DNA from: Branchiostoma floridae
Lineage: Eukaryota; Chordata; Leptocardii; Amphioxiformes; Branchiostomatidae
DNA: 64,000 nucleotides
Assembly (NCBI RefSeq): GCF_000003815.2
Contig: NC_049988.1
Coordinates: forward strand, 19,843,335 to 19,907,334
Direction: 5' to 3'
Both the position numbers and the translations under genes were made by a program. The notes below the pieces were generated by a model, which did no database searches, had not been told where the DNA came from, and worked only from the letters and a program-made list of their open reading frames with translations. Below are positions 45,130-57,999 of this stretch, one piece after another. The stretch's first letter is position 1. Every line of letters begins with the position of its first letter.

Positions 45130-46720
45130 ATGGTCGGGAAAGTTTACCGATGCTGCGACATCAGAGATTAGTTTCCAAATGCAATCTATATGTGACACAT
45201 GGCCGGAAAGCTTACCATTGCTGCGAAATCAAATATAAATTTCAAAATACAATCAATACGACACGAAATGCACAAGAGATGTGAAGGAGTATAGTACGAA
45301 AAAGCTAGATAACTGCAGCACATGTTCAACCGATACTGCTATCAAACATAAGTTTCAAAATGCAATCCACCTGGTCGGCAAGTTCACCAGTAATGCAACA
45401 TCAAAGATTAGTTTCCCAATTCCATCTATATGTTCACTGTGACACATGGCCAGCAAGTTTACCATTGCAGCGAAATCAAGTAAATTTCAAAATACAATCA
45501 ATATGTCACGAAATGTACAAGAAATGTGAAGGAGTATGGTACGAAAAAGCTAGATAACTGCAGCACATGTTCAACCGATACTGCTATCAAACATAAGTTT
45601 CAAAATGCAATCCACCTGGTCGGCAAGTTCACCAGTAATGCAACATCAAAGATTAGTTTCCAAATGCAATCTATATGTTCACTGTGACACATGGCCAGCA
45701 AGTTTACCATTGCAGCGAAATCAAGTAAATTTCAAAATACAATCAATATGTCACGAAATGTACAAGAAATGTGAAGGAGTATGGTACGAAAAAGCTAGAT
45801 AACTGCGACACATGTTCAACCGATACTGCTATCAAACATAAGTTTCAAAATGCAATCTACCAGGTCACCAAGTTCACCAGTGCTGCAACACCAAATAGTA
45901 GTTTCAAAATACAATCTACAAGTCAAGAAATGTGCAAGACCTGTGTGGTAGTATAAGACGAGAAAGCTAGATAACTGTGACACATGGTCGGCAAGTTTAC
46001 CAGTAATGCGACATCAAAGATTAGTTTCAAAATGCTATCTATGTGTCTCGAAATGTGCAAAAACTGCGCAGGAGTATGTTATGAGAAAGCCCGACCTCTA
46101 CAACACTGGGTCAGTATATTACATAATATCAAAAGTTAATTCATAAATACAATCTATAAGCCACCAAAAGTGCACAAGCTGTGTAGGAGTATGATATTGG
46201 AAATCCCGATTATTGCTACACCAATAGGTCAACATGTTCTGCAAGTGCTGTGATATCAAAAGTTGGGTTATGAAAGTAATCCATATCTCACGCTTTGTAC
46301 GAAACTTTCAAGTAGTATCAGATTACTCGATTTTTGCGACACGGTGTGGGCAGATAAAATCAAAATGTACTTTCAAAATGCAATCTAAATGTCATGAGAT
46401 GGATAAAACTTGCAGGAGTATGTAATGAGAACGGTCCATCACTGTTCATAGTGTCGGCATATTCTACTCATGTTGTAATAAAAAAATGATTTCTAGATTC
46501 ATTCTGTATGTATGATGTGCACAAAGCTCTCTAGAGTACATGAAATGAGAACACTCAACTACTGCGACATTTGGTCAGCAAATTATTTCTGTGGGGTGAC
46601 TTCAAAGAAAAGCTTCAAAGTCCAATTTAATAACAGTTATTGCGCGAAACTTTTGAGTATAAGTGAAAACCCCCGATAATTGCGTCACGAGACTGGCAAG
46701 ACCTACCTAGGCGGTAACAT
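45130..46720 (+). repeat. Tandem array with a recent 245-bp higher-order duplication
   Basis: Basic units share GGTCGGCAAGTTTACCAGTA, ATCAAAGATTAGTTTC, AAAATGCAATCTATATGTC and GAGTATGGTACGAAAAAGCT. 45313-45557 and 45558-45802 are nearly identical (245 bp), so the short ORFs at 45360 and 45605 encode almost the same peptide. Units decay steadily to the right; by 46500 only fragments remain. Confidence 0.85.
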
Positions 46721-47729
46721 CAATCAAAACAAATTCACATTTATACAACTTAATTATCAAATTGGCAGCTTGTAATTTCGAATTGAAAGCTTGTAAATGT
46801 ATTTCAAATTTAAGATCAGCAATATTCTTCGTAACTACAAGGCTTGCTAGTTACTACCTATGCTTCCAAAATTGCAGCCGGAACTCACCAATATCATATT
46901 TTTTACTTACGTCTTTTATCTCTGTTCCCCCGCGATGCCTACGTAACAGTTTCTAAATGCTACCAACGATCCAAATTGTCGCCGGAACCTTGCATAAGTG
47001 TGTAATTTCGTATCACGTAATACCATACCCCATTTGCAGCCGGAGATTGCCAGTCTTCTGTCCCTAAGGGGGTTCAGACCATCTCAAGTGTACGTCAAAG
47101 CCGCCGCAAGACGTATTGGCGAGTCGCTGTTGTGTAATGTATTGATATCCTATATCTGGGACGGGATACCTCAAGTGAAATGTAATTGAATATAGAATTA
47201 TACTCGCGTAAAACTTATAGAACCGGCGATGAATTTTGTTTAGACAATGACAAAGACAGAGGACATGTTTCATTTCAACAATCAATGCATAATTAGTGAA
47301 GTCAAACTCACATGTTTTTGCAATCATGAATTACCCATTAGCCCCGACCACATCGTCAATATTAAGAAATGACGCACATGCATGCAGCCATTAGCGCTAG
47401 CATTTCTCTCATTGGCTGAAACAATAATGGTCATCGTCACATTAGTTGAACTGCTATCCAATATTGACAGTCAATATCAGTATATTATCAATACTGAACG
47501 CATATTTTCGTTCCTATACATACAAAACTGTCAACTGATTGTAAAGGCAAACACCCGTTTTTTAGGCATGTTTCATCGGATTTTGTATTCTTATAAACAT
47601 TGTGTCCCTTTTCACGTATTTCCTTGCTATCTATCATACCGGAATATTTTATATCCATACGTACACGTATTTCCTTGTTATCTATCCAGACCGATGACTA
47701 TATTATAACCTCCTAACGGCAACTTAAAT
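46721..47729. other. Unassigned intronic sequence
   Basis: A GC-richer patch at 47020-47170 contains two NK2-type TCAAGTG motifs (about 47085 and 47172). ORFs are short and unsupported. Confidence 0.35.
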
Positions 47730-48110
47730 GCAGCTTTAAAACAGCTGCTGTGTCTGTGGGCGTCTTTATCCAATATTGCGCTGACGATGAAATATGCAGC
47801 GTCTGCTCGGCGATATTGGCATTTTCCTTTTCGGGCTGGGGGAGAATTATGTAGCGCCAGGCAACTATCTTAATGGCTTAATATTTGATATCGGAAGCAG
47901 GAGTGGGGGTGTATTTATGCGCGTGTTTGACCGAAGCATCCATCAAAACAACAACTCCCGATACCAGAGGGCAGCTTTGTGGCAGGAATTAGCGCTACAG
48001 GACACCAAGTCTTCTGTCTTACTTGTCCAACTTTGGACAGCAGAGCAGGAGGTCCGGGGGAAACCCATTTGTAACGGTGGGGACATTAATTGTAGTAGTT
48101 TGGTATGAAC
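47730..48110. promoter_or_regulatory. Candidate conserved noncoding or insulator-like block
   Basis: Base composition and lack of repeats set this block apart. ACCAGAGGGCAGC (47963-47975) is a good match to the CTCF core. A 104-codon ORF (47794-48108) overlaps it, without signal peptide or recognisable domain, so a coding role cannot be excluded. Function is inference. Confidence 0.3.
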
Positions 48111-48699
48111 TCGGATGACACAGACAACTATGGGGTATGTTATATTTTGCTAATTAAGTTTAGAAGTAGATATCTCTTCTCTTTGGCAGTCCAGTCTTCA
48201 GTATACCAAGTATAAGGAGTAGATATACATCTATCTATACACAAGAAACATAACTGTCATCAAATAACAATACAGAGGAAAAAAGGTACGAATAAAATAT
48301 TAGATACATTTATCTCTTTCTCTCTCTCTCACTGTCTCTCTATATGAATGGGGATGGATACATATGTGCGTATACAAAGTTTATTTGATTTAACGATGTG
48401 TTAATTAAAAAGAAGCAGAGAAGCCAAATTTAGACGTAGAAGACTCCTACAGTAAAACAAACCAATATCCTAGGCATAGGGTATATGATAAATGAGTACA
48501 TGGTGGAGCTGGTGATCAATGCTAATGTTTTCAGGAAAATAATTACCTGTGCTGTTTAATTATCCGTTTTCATAACTAATTACGCAAACGTAATGTGCAG
48601 TCATGAAATATGACAACTTCAATGCCACTCAGCCTGAAAAAACACTAGGAATACTAATGTTCAGTCGATGTTGTACCAATGAAGAATTATCATAGCCAT
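48111..48699. other. Unassigned intronic sequence
   Basis: Contains a short pyrimidine-rich run (TCTCTTTCTCTCTCTCTC, 48311-48328). No gene seen. Confidence 0.4.
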
Positions 48700-50470
48700 A
48701 AACAAAAAATGTATACCTCCAGAAGTGATGACATGCGTCCTTGCTAATCACGTACACATAGGAACATAACGTTCGGAAACTCTTGTTGTAGTCAGGCTCG
48801 TGAGCATTTAGATAAGGCGGGTTTAGCCTAAGTTCAGTAAAAGAACTCGCAGGAAGTATCACTATGTGCTAGATGTGAACATTCAGATGGAAGTGATAAC
48901 CTGTGCATGCCATTCAATTATCCATTGAGCTACCTAAATAAGTATATGTAGGCACGTAACATATGGATGCTTGGATATTTGTACTCTCTTCTTATAGTCC
49001 TGTGACCATTTAGATAAGACGGTCTTAGAGTCTACTACAATAAAGATGTGTAATAGCCAAATGGATGTACACATTCAGATGAAAGCAATTATCTTAGCAG
49101 TTCAAGTGTCCATTGTCATTAGTGTGTATATGTAGGCACGTAACATATTGATACTTGGGTGCATGTACTATCTTTATATAGTCTTGTGACTATTAGATGA
49201 GGGTCTAAGAACATATTGAGTCTACTACAATAAAAAAGTCTTATAGCCAAAATTGATGTACAAATTCAGATGAAAGCAATTATCTTAGCTGTTCAAATGT
49301 CCATTATCATTAGTGTGTGTATGTAGGCACGTAACATATGGATACTTGGATACTGGTACTCTAGTTCTACATTTATTGTCTGGTGACCATTTAGATGAGA
49401 AAGCCTTAGACTCTACTACAATACAGAAGTGTTATAGCTAAATGGATGTACAAATTCAGATGAAAGCAATTATCTTAGCAGTTCAATTTTCCATTGTCCT
49501 GAAAGTGTGTTTGTAGCCACGTAACATATGGATACTTGGATACTTGAGTACCCGCCTTATATAGTCTTGTGAACATTTAGATGAGACAGTCTTAGGGTCT
49601 ACTACAATAAAGAAGCATCATAGCCAAAGGGATGCAGAAATTCAGATGAAAGCAATTATATCAGAAGTTCAATCGTCCATTGTCTAACCGATTACGCAAG
49701 TATGGAAACATAACGTATGGAATCCAGTATTCTACTGAGGCAAGCGAACAATTTGAAGAGACGGTCTTAGATAGTCTACTACAATAAAGAAGTATCATAG
49801 CCAAAAAGATGTACAAATTCAGATGAAAGCAATCATCTTAGCAGCTCAATCGTCCATTGTCTAACGGATTACGCACGGAAACATAGCGTATGGGATCCAG
49901 TATTCTACTGAGGCAAGCGAACAATTCGAAGAGACAGTCTTAGATAGTCGACTACAATAAAGAAGTATCATAGCCAAAAAGATGTACAAATTCAGATGAA
50001 AGCAATCATTTCAGCAGTTCAATTATCCACTGTCCTAACCAATTACGCATGGAAACATAACGTATGGAATCCAGTATTCTACTGAGGCAAGCGAACATTT
50101 TGCAGAAACAGTCTTAGAGAGTATACTACAATAAAGAAGTATCATAGCCAAAACGATGTACAAATTCAGATAAAAGCAATTATTTCGGCAGTTCAACCGT
50201 CATTGTCTAACCAATTACGCACGCATGGAAACATAACGTAAGGAATCCAGTATTCTACTGAGGCAAGCAAACATTTTGAAGAGACAGTCTTAGATAGTGC
50301 ACTACAAAAAAGAAGTATCATAGCCAAAAAGATGTACTAATTCAGATGAAAGCAATTATTTCGGCAGTTCAATCGCCATTGTCTAACCGATTACGCACGG
50401 ATGGAAACATAACGTATGGGATCCAGTATTCTACTGAGGCAAGCGAAGATTTCCAAGAGACGGTAATGGA
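48700..50470 (+). repeat. Nine- to ten-unit tandem array, period falling from 192 to about 174 bp
   Basis: ATTCAGATGAAAGCAAT (or variant) begins at 48881, 49073, 49264, 49454, 49640, 49817, 49990, 50164 and 50340, giving steps 192, 191, 190, 186, 177, 173, 174 and 176. The left units carry CACGTAACATATGGATACTT; the right units carry ATGGAAACATAACGTATGGA and TATTCTACTGAGGCAAGCGA. Two subfamilies thus sit side by side. Confidence 0.9.
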
Positions 50471-50666
50471 CCACATTGTAATATAAAAACCCCATTATCT
50501 GTTCATTTAATTCCCGCTGCCGTGCGATGGAGAGCCCAGTCGGCTTCCGTATCATCCGGAACGCAATCATGACGCGGTAATTGCGTGGCGAGGGCGGAGG
50601 CGCCAAGCGAAAGTATCTCGTAAAAGACTCCGATATAATGCGTTTACGAGATACTTCGGTCGTAAT

Positions 50667-51153
50667 GAAAAAAGTGAACACTTTCCCAAAGGCGCTTCCT
50701 CCCATCAGACGGCCTGTTAAGAGAGATTTTAGATCCGGGTTGCAGGTGTGGATGGTAAGTCAAACAGAAGTGTGCAGGTGTAAAACCCCTTTCCACTAGG
50801 GCTGCGCTCTAGTCGAGCTCTTTCTGCGACCAAAAATTTGATTCATCCCTCAACGAATTGTATAGAAAAGAAACGAATCCTTTATACAACCTTTTTGGTT
50901 TTTTTTCTTCTTCTCAGTCACACTTTCATGTTCTGTATGATATATTATGTGTGAAAGCTAAGGATACACATATCCTATTTAGGTCGCAGTGAGAGCGCAG
51001 TGTGATCGCTGTCTAGTAAAAAGGGGGCACAATTAAAAAAAAAAAGAACACTTTCCCAAAGGCGCTTACCCCATCGGATAGCCTGTAAAGAGCTTATGGA
51101 TCAGGTTGCAGGTGTGAGGATGGTAAGTCTGAGAGAAGGGCGCAGGTGTAAGG
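50667..51153. repeat. About 115-bp direct repeat flanking MITE copy E
   Basis: GAACACTTTCCCAAAGGCGC, GGCCTGT, GGTTGCAGGTGTG, GATGGTAAGTC and GCAGGTGTAA appear in order at 50667-50782 and again at 51037-51153. The MITE fills the space between them. Each copy holds GATGGTAAGTC, which resembles a splice donor. Confidence 0.85.
50783..51034 (+). mobile_element. MITE family 1, copy E
   Basis: AAACCCCTTTCCACTAGGGC on the left, GTCTAGTAAAAAGGGGGCAC on the right; subterminal GCGCTCTAGTCGAGCTC and TTTAGGTCGCAGTGAGAGCG; core AGTCACACTTTCATG in plus orientation. Confidence 0.85.
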
Positions 51154-53296
51154 TACTTCATGACTGATGAGCGGGATACCTGCGAGACGCTGGGTGATTC
51201 CCAAATTGCGTGATTCGGTATAATTCTGATTCATTTGGCGTGCGTCCCTTCACTCATCCAGGTTGTAACGTCGTAAGGATGCTCCAGTCAAAAGGAGATA
51301 TCAGGGGCCACATCTGCTGAGATCTCTCCTCTAAGACGAGGATTGTGTAAGTTAATGGTGAAGGGCTTGGCGGATCTTCTGGCAACGCCGTGGCCACTAA
51401 CTGACGGATAGTGGCGTTATCCGGCCTCGTTACCCTTCCTCTCGTAAAACAGTCTTCTGTCTCCTCGTTTCGCTTCGGTCGTACTAAAAGGCTTGAGTGA
51501 ACATGTTCCTGAAAATCCGTGCACTGCGCTGTATGTGTCTTGCGGAGAATACCAAATCGAAGAGTAGACATATGATACAGTAGTCATTTCAGTTTCAAAG
51601 ATATTGATTCATGGTCTCATTTGCTTTTGCAAAAAAAGCTGCTGATAAGTCTTTAGTATGTACTGAAGACTACCCAGCCATTTTTCATAATAACATTAAA
51701 CTTTGTGCTTCATTGAGGGAAATTTGGGAAAAAAAGTTAAAGGCAAAGGTTCATTGACAGTGTTCTCAGACAATAGACTCCAGAAATCGTCCGTGAAAAA
51801 AACTTTCAGCGAATGCGAACTGCCTATTACTACTATCCCAAACATATTTTTTTTTCACTTAGACATCTCAAAAGTCTGATGCCGATGATTTGTTCAACGT
51901 ATTACTGTAATCCTGACGAAAGATTTACATGTTGAAATAGTTAAATAATACAGGAAGAAGAAGAAATTCCTCTTGTGAAGATTGTGTTCTTAATTTTTAT
52001 TTTAAATGTTGGTTAAAATTATAATGTCGGTCTAAATTATACTACTTGTAACCGCTAATGTACATATAGATCGATGTCAGTCATCTCTAGCCCGTAACCA
52101 GACAAAGGGTAAGGCTGATATCCCGGATATCACAACAATTTGACCTGAGACATTTAAAGGGTTCAGAGTTTGACCATTTATCACCGCACTTACAATAATA
52201 ACAAATGATAAAATTTCAATTCGTGCAGCAGAACTGTATCTTCAATTTTGCATTGTGACATTCTGATTGTATACATGTACTAAAACCAACCAATCAATTA
52301 TTCGTAGGCACCATGCATTTTCTACATGATGTTGCATAGTTCTACAGGTGGTTTTTATTATATAAAAATTTTCATATGAAATTCTACGTACAGAAAGATC
52401 CAAAATTTGATATAAAGTATATCAAACCAACGGCAGCAACAATCTAAATAACTTTGCCGGCAGTTCTAATATCAGAAGTTGCCATAATCAGATCTTGTAT
52501 AAAACTATAAGCATCCGTGCAGCATCTTGAGGCAATTTTGCTGTCGCAATCAAATTCGAGATATCATTGCATCAATATGTGAGAAATGCCAAGATTTAGA
52601 GTCTAATGAATGAAGGGGACGGGTAGTGCATATATAAATACAACATGAATTAGAATTAGATGATTATGTCAGTGGTTATGGTTGTTACGCGATCCTAACG
52701 TTGCAGTGTATCAGTGAGACTAAAATCCAAATGTTGTATATAGAATGTCTTTTTTTCTGTTTGGTGCATTATTTGAGGCTTCGTGATCTATCAATCAAAT
52801 TTCCTTTCTACGCTATCGATTAATATTTTTTGTTCAAAGTTCAAAGTATCGATTAATATGCAACATTTGGTCATATTGATAACATACGTGCACTCCGATG
52901 TATGACCAGATTCGAATCGAAGTATAATCATCTCATTTCTATACTTGTGTGTTCTTGCTAGATGCTTTATGAGTTATTTGTACCCTTGTAGCGATGCTTG
53001 CATGTCTGATATCCGTCTCCTCGTACTTTGATGTCGTCAACTTTGATCTTTTGCAATACGCAATTACCATAGAACTGCGTGCAGAATTCACATCATTGTC
53101 AATGCTACTACTAGCAAACTTTTTCATAGTTTCAAACAACGGCGTTCACTCCTTGAGTGGCTGAATAATCATATAAGTTGGTCAATGTATTCAACAGTTT
53201 TCTTGTCTACAGACATTTCTTCAGCCTATTCACTGCCTTCATCACAGTGACTTAAACTTGTCATATCAATGCGAATAGATTTTACAAGTTTACGTT
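51154..53296. other. Unassigned intronic sequence
   Basis: About 2.1 kb. A 105-codon minus-strand ORF (51254-51571) lies in a GC-richer patch but shows no domain. A short direct repeat TATCGATTAATAT occurs at about 52816 and 52848. Confidence 0.4.
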
Positions 53297-53566
53297 ACGT
53301 TGTTTAACTTGCAGAAAGTCTTTGAAGGTACTTAGAATGCCACTGCAGCAGAGTTTGGATCAACATAGTTTTATTATGTATTCAGCCTTTATTAGTTATG
53401 GTCGTTGGAACAACCTATATGCTGTCTTCATTAGTATATGAAAATTAATGTGCCCTAGCATGACTAAGTTAACTTATTTTTGGAAGACATGCTAGGATAC
53501 ATTCATCTTGATATACTGATGAGGACAGCATGCAGGTTGTTGAGCTGTGAGTTTCTGCAAGTTAAC
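53297..53566. mobile_element. Foldback element, long inverted repeat
   Basis: Inner arms 53409-53462 and 53489-53542 pair (AACAACCTATATGCTGTCTT with AGGACAGCATGCAGGTTGTT; CCCTAGCATG with CATGCTAGGA), with a loop containing AAGTTAACTT. Outer segments GTTTAACTTGCAGAAAG (about 53301) and TTTCTGCAAGTTAAC (53552) also pair. No ORF. Probably a MITE; the termini are uncertain. Confidence 0.65.
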
Positions 53567-55142
53567 TGTGCAAGGTACAATAAATCAAACTAGAACTGAG
53601 ATATAAAGACCTTATCTCTGTTTATCTACTCCATATTCAGAGGTGTGAGGATAGATGACTGACAGGTTGTGTTTAGTACAACCATTCCCTGCACGTCCCT
53701 TTCTTTTACCAAATGTCAGACAATTCCCTCTGGTCTTTACCGCCTAAAGTGATTCTGACAGGGCCCTATTAATCTCCTCAGATTGGGGGATCCCCAAATG
53801 TCACATGAAATAAATGTTAGCCCTTCTCACGCCTAAACCCGGGCTTACGACAAGATGCGGTCCAACCTTGAACGGGGATGAACTTAGGATCCTTTGTGTG
53901 CGGTAAGTTGAAGTTGATACGGGTTGACGGGAATGTATCAGCTTCAATTAATGGCTTCCTTGTGCGAGAGGGCAGCGTAACGCGAGTAATCCGCCGAGTC
54001 CAATCGGTCCAGCAAGCGTGATCTTTGTACAGGACGTCCTTTCTATCCCCCTGTAATAGGATTTTCTATTTCATTTACTACAAATCCTCCCTTCAGACCG
54101 TATTCACACATCTGATACGCGGGAGATAAAGGTATGTAGTCAGAGGCGAACCCAAGGCCACAGCTCAATTCCTATCGTGTTTGAACCCGGTGACTCTACT
54201 GTTGTTGCAAATTGCACCTTCTAGGTAACAGCAAGCTTATTCAGAGAACAGGTCAATAATCTGGAGAAAACTTGGCGAAGGTTACAAGTGTTTTTTTTTT
54301 CTTTTACACCGGCATTCCACTAGAAATGGTTTAGTCTGTGTGAGTGTTTTTATGATGCTACGTGGTACACAATAGTCACATTAAGTCATTTATAATTAAT
54401 CGTTTATTCAAACTATATGTACATTTCTCTTCTTTAAATATATAGTTGGTCGGCAATCAACATATTCCATCTCCTGCAGCTCGAGTTAAAGTCACTGAGT
54501 TTCGCCATTTAATTGTGGTCTTGTATAGAATAGCAATTTAAATGGAATCTAACATGGTCATGGTGATATAATAGAGTATGAAGTGATATTTTTGCACACA
54601 AACACAATTAGAATTTTACAGGGTTCTGAAAGAGTTGGGGCAATGATAAAGCCGGACAGAAGTACGCTGAAGAGGCAATGGATCGCGTGATTGAAAGTAT
54701 GGCTAACTCTTGAGGTCCCCCTCCAGTTAAGGCCTCACGGTTTAAATAAGTGTCTTTTCCACTTGGGCACAGTTGAAATTACCTGGAAAATTCGTCTCTC
54801 TTTGAACCAATATCCTGGTACTGAAAATTAATGGCCAGCAGCGAGAGAAACATCAAGAAGAGAGTGCCGGCTCTTCCCCAAGGCGACTTCAAACTTCAGA
54901 CCGTCTCAATCGATACATCAGATCGATAAATGTACGAGTCATCCGTGGATCTAAAGACGGCTGAAAGGCTTCATACAAGAGGAGCAATTGACCAGGATTA
55001 CGCTGCTCACTGCACGCACGAACCTACCGCGATACGGCGTGAATACAAGACGAATTCCGACTTTCCCGACTTTAATTATCTTTGGATACTTAAAATCATG
55101 ACCTTGCTGACTCTTGACTTTATCATGGACAGGTGCTAATGC
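53567..55142. other. Unassigned intronic sequence
   Basis: 53690-54060 is GC-richer, with TAATCC/TAATCT and CCAAT motifs and no ORF, so possibly regulatory. The rest is AT-rich. Confidence 0.35.
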
Positions 55143-55361
55143 TGTTTCTGCGACCTATAGCTAAATAGAATATGTGCAACCTTCCATTTCACACTGGGTA
55201 TATTATACAAAACGTTGACGTGTGACTCAGAAGACAAAAAAACACATGTAAAAAGATTCGCTTCTTTTCTATACAGTTCGTAGAGTGGTATGGTATGCAT
55301 ATGTTAGGTCGCAGAGAGAGCGCGAAGAGAGCACCGTTCTAGTGCTAGTGGAAATGGCGTA
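55143..55361 (-). mobile_element. MITE family 1, copy F (left tip lost)
   Basis: Right end CTAGTGCTAGTGGAAATGGC and AGGTCGCAGAGAGAGCGCGA are recognisable; the left end starts at TTTCTGCGACCTATAG and lacks the terminal CCCCTTTCCACTAG. Core reversed (CACTGGGTATATTATACAAA, GTGTGACTCAGAAGACA). Confidence 0.75.
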
Positions 55362-56589
55362 TGAGTACTTCGATAGGCGGACATTTCAATGCAAATGAGA
55401 TACATTTGAGACATGTGAGATAAAATACGTTACTAACGCTGCAAAGAGATTAGACTAATGACGCTGTCAACCATTGCATTAAGATGAATCAATGCGGCCA
55501 TGCCTTGTGGTCATTCATAGTCAAATTATTGCTTGAACGACTATGAATATACAGGCAAGAAGAGCAATTCTGACGCTAACGATACATAATCTGCTTTGAT
55601 AATGTATTCATGAAGAAGCACAGAAAGAGTCATTGAAAAAATAGTTCAATATTGATTTGCAACTGTTCGTCTTTGGCAAGCTCCACGTTCGAAGTTTGTA
55701 CATGTATGTGATTATTTAAGAAAGAAGTTTCCAGAGTTTCTTGCAACCATAACAAAAAGTCGCCAACGCAATGGAACTGACAACAAATGATTTTCAAATG
55801 GCCATAACCACATGGTAAGCTGATGAGAAAATGGCCATCTTCTTCCAGGCGTTTACTCTTGACGATCGATAGCTTTCACGTTTAGGCTTAACGCAAAGTT
55901 CTTGAGTAATTCAACCATAAAAATCGTTAGATGCATCAAGAGGCAGTTTTTAGGCCAGGACATCATTATAAGTTGCTTTGTATCTCCTAGATGGATGGCT
56001 TGATGTAGACATTTTTCTTCTGCATCACAATTAAACGACCAGATCTTCCATTTCGTTTTTGGCGAGAAGTTTTTTTTTAATAGCCAGTAAGACTATGTGT
56101 GAAGAAGATTTATTTAGCAGGTAAAACTTGACGAAGCATTAGGCTGTTAAGAACAACTGATAGCACAACGCCCGATAAGGAATACAAAGTGGTAGGAATT
56201 ACCTTAACCCTTAAGAATTTGCATTCACAATGTCGAAAATTGGAACGATTTTAACACAATGATATTACAGTCTGGTTGATCTATTACTAATATAAATTGT
56301 AATTAAGGGGGATTATAAAATGAGGAACAAAGATTAAGCTAACAATTCCATTATACAGTCCGTCACATCATTAATTCAAACACGCTATTAATGAATTGGT
56401 ATTCAGCTTATAACGGGGGCTGGCCGGGAGCATACCGACAAGTTGCAAGCTGTCCCTTCGAATAACGATCAAACGCGGGCCGTAGTAAAAAATGCATGCC
56501 CTCTTTTCATCTCATATGTCACACGTCCGACCTGATTCGACTCGCTCAAATCAGAACACGAATCAGCTGCAGCAGGCGGCCCTCCCTCC
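55362..56589. other. Unassigned intronic sequence
   Basis: AT-rich, no gene or repeat recognised. Confidence 0.4.
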
Positions 56590-57640
56590 GAGTAACAAGC
56601 CGACACTGCGGTGCCGTGTGGAAAAGGAAAATTGTTTCCTTGAAACGTGGTGAGTTTGGTGTGACCGCCGCTGGTTCCTATGTGACTTACAAATTGTTTC
56701 AAGAAGAACTTCTGCGCTTTGTTGAATGCCCCGCATTTTCAAAGAATGCTGTTAGCTTCTTGGAGAATGAGTTTGCTACTAGGAGCAGTATTTTTCTCGG
56801 TTGGGTCTGTGGCAGTTTGGTCTCCACTGCCATGCCGTGCGGAAAAGGAAAATAGGTTTCCTTGAATATAGTGAATTTAATGTGACCACTGCCAATCCAA
56901 AAGTGACTTAAAACTTGTTTCAAGGAGCATTTGTGGGCTTTGAAAAATGCTCCGCATCCCCCCTTGGTCACTATTAAGACCAGCGTTTAAACATTTTTGC
57001 CAATTTTTGTTGCGCCTGTTTTGCTTTTGGTCTGACCGCCGCCAGTTTTTATATGACTTACAAACTGTTTCAAGTGGCGCTTGTGGGCTTTGGTATATGC
57101 TCCACATTTTGTAATGAATATTGTGAGCTCCTTGGTGAATGTGTTGCAATTATGACCATTGTGTAAAGATTTTCGGTTGCGTCTGTGGTAAATGCGTTTG
57201 TGTCCATGTAAGAACGGTTAACTTTAGGCCGTGCGTAAAAGGAAAACGGGTTCCCTGAAATGTGGTGAATTTGGTGCAACCGCCGACGATTCCTAAGTGG
57301 TTTCCAATTGTTTTAAGGGACGCTCGCCACACATTATGTAACGAAATTGTTTTAAGGTGTGCTTTCGGACTTTGGTAAATGCTCAACATTATGTAACGAA
57401 ATTCTTTTAAAGTGGTACTTCCGGACTTTTGTAAAAGCCCCACGTTACGTAACGAAAGTATTTCAAGGGGTGCTAATGGACTTAGGCAATTGTTCAACAT
57501 TATGTAACCGAATTGTTTCATGGGGTTCTTCCGGACTTTCCTTAATGTTAATTGTTACAATGGGTAAACGTGGGCTTTGGTTAATGCCCCCTCTATATGT
57601 AACAAAAGTTGAAAGCTCCTTAGAGAATGGGTTGCCATTA
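56590..57640 (+). repeat. Decayed nested tandem array (about 200-220 bp and about 60 bp units)
   Basis: GGAAAAGGAAAA begins blocks near 56620, 56840 and (as GTAAAAGGAAAA) 57235; each block continues GTGAATTTGGTGTGACCGCC and TGACTTACAAATTGTTTCAA. At 57300-57560 a shorter period of about 57-60 bp takes over, with ACATTATGTAACGAAATT and CTTCCGGACTTT. ORFs on both strands (such as 57359-57766) follow the repeat. Confidence 0.7.
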
Positions 57641-57999
57641 GAAATAGAATTGTTCTTTGCTGAGTCTCTGGTCGTTTCGTCTCTTTGTAAGATTTGCTAC
57701 AATGCACTAGACAGCAATAGCACTTTGACCTCGTTACGAGCTAAATTGAATTTGTGTTACTCCTGACTCCATAAACGATTTAATACGAAAAACGTAAATA
57801 AACGACAAAACAAACAAAACTTTAAAGTGAAACTAGAGTTCCACGAACACATACCTTTGCCAAATAAACCAGGTTTGTTATGTAGAATGATGTCTGTAGA
57901 CATAAATGTGTTACTCATTACATTTTATTTCATATGCCCGGAGTTGGTTCATAACATTTCGCCATTGCTTATACAAATTAGATCCCTATTTACATAATG
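57641..57999. other. Unassigned intronic sequence
   Basis: No feature recognised. Confidence 0.4.

Noticed and set aside
47794-48108. 104-codon ORF as a gene
   Set aside because: No recognisable domain or splice context; kept only as part of a possible noncoding regulatory block.
50581-50757. Exon ending at GATG/GTAAGTC
   Set aside because: No acceptor with a suitable phase found, and the donor-like string is duplicated with the flanking repeat.
57359-57766. 135-codon plus-strand ORF
   Set aside because: Most of it lies in the 60-bp-period array and repeats accordingly.
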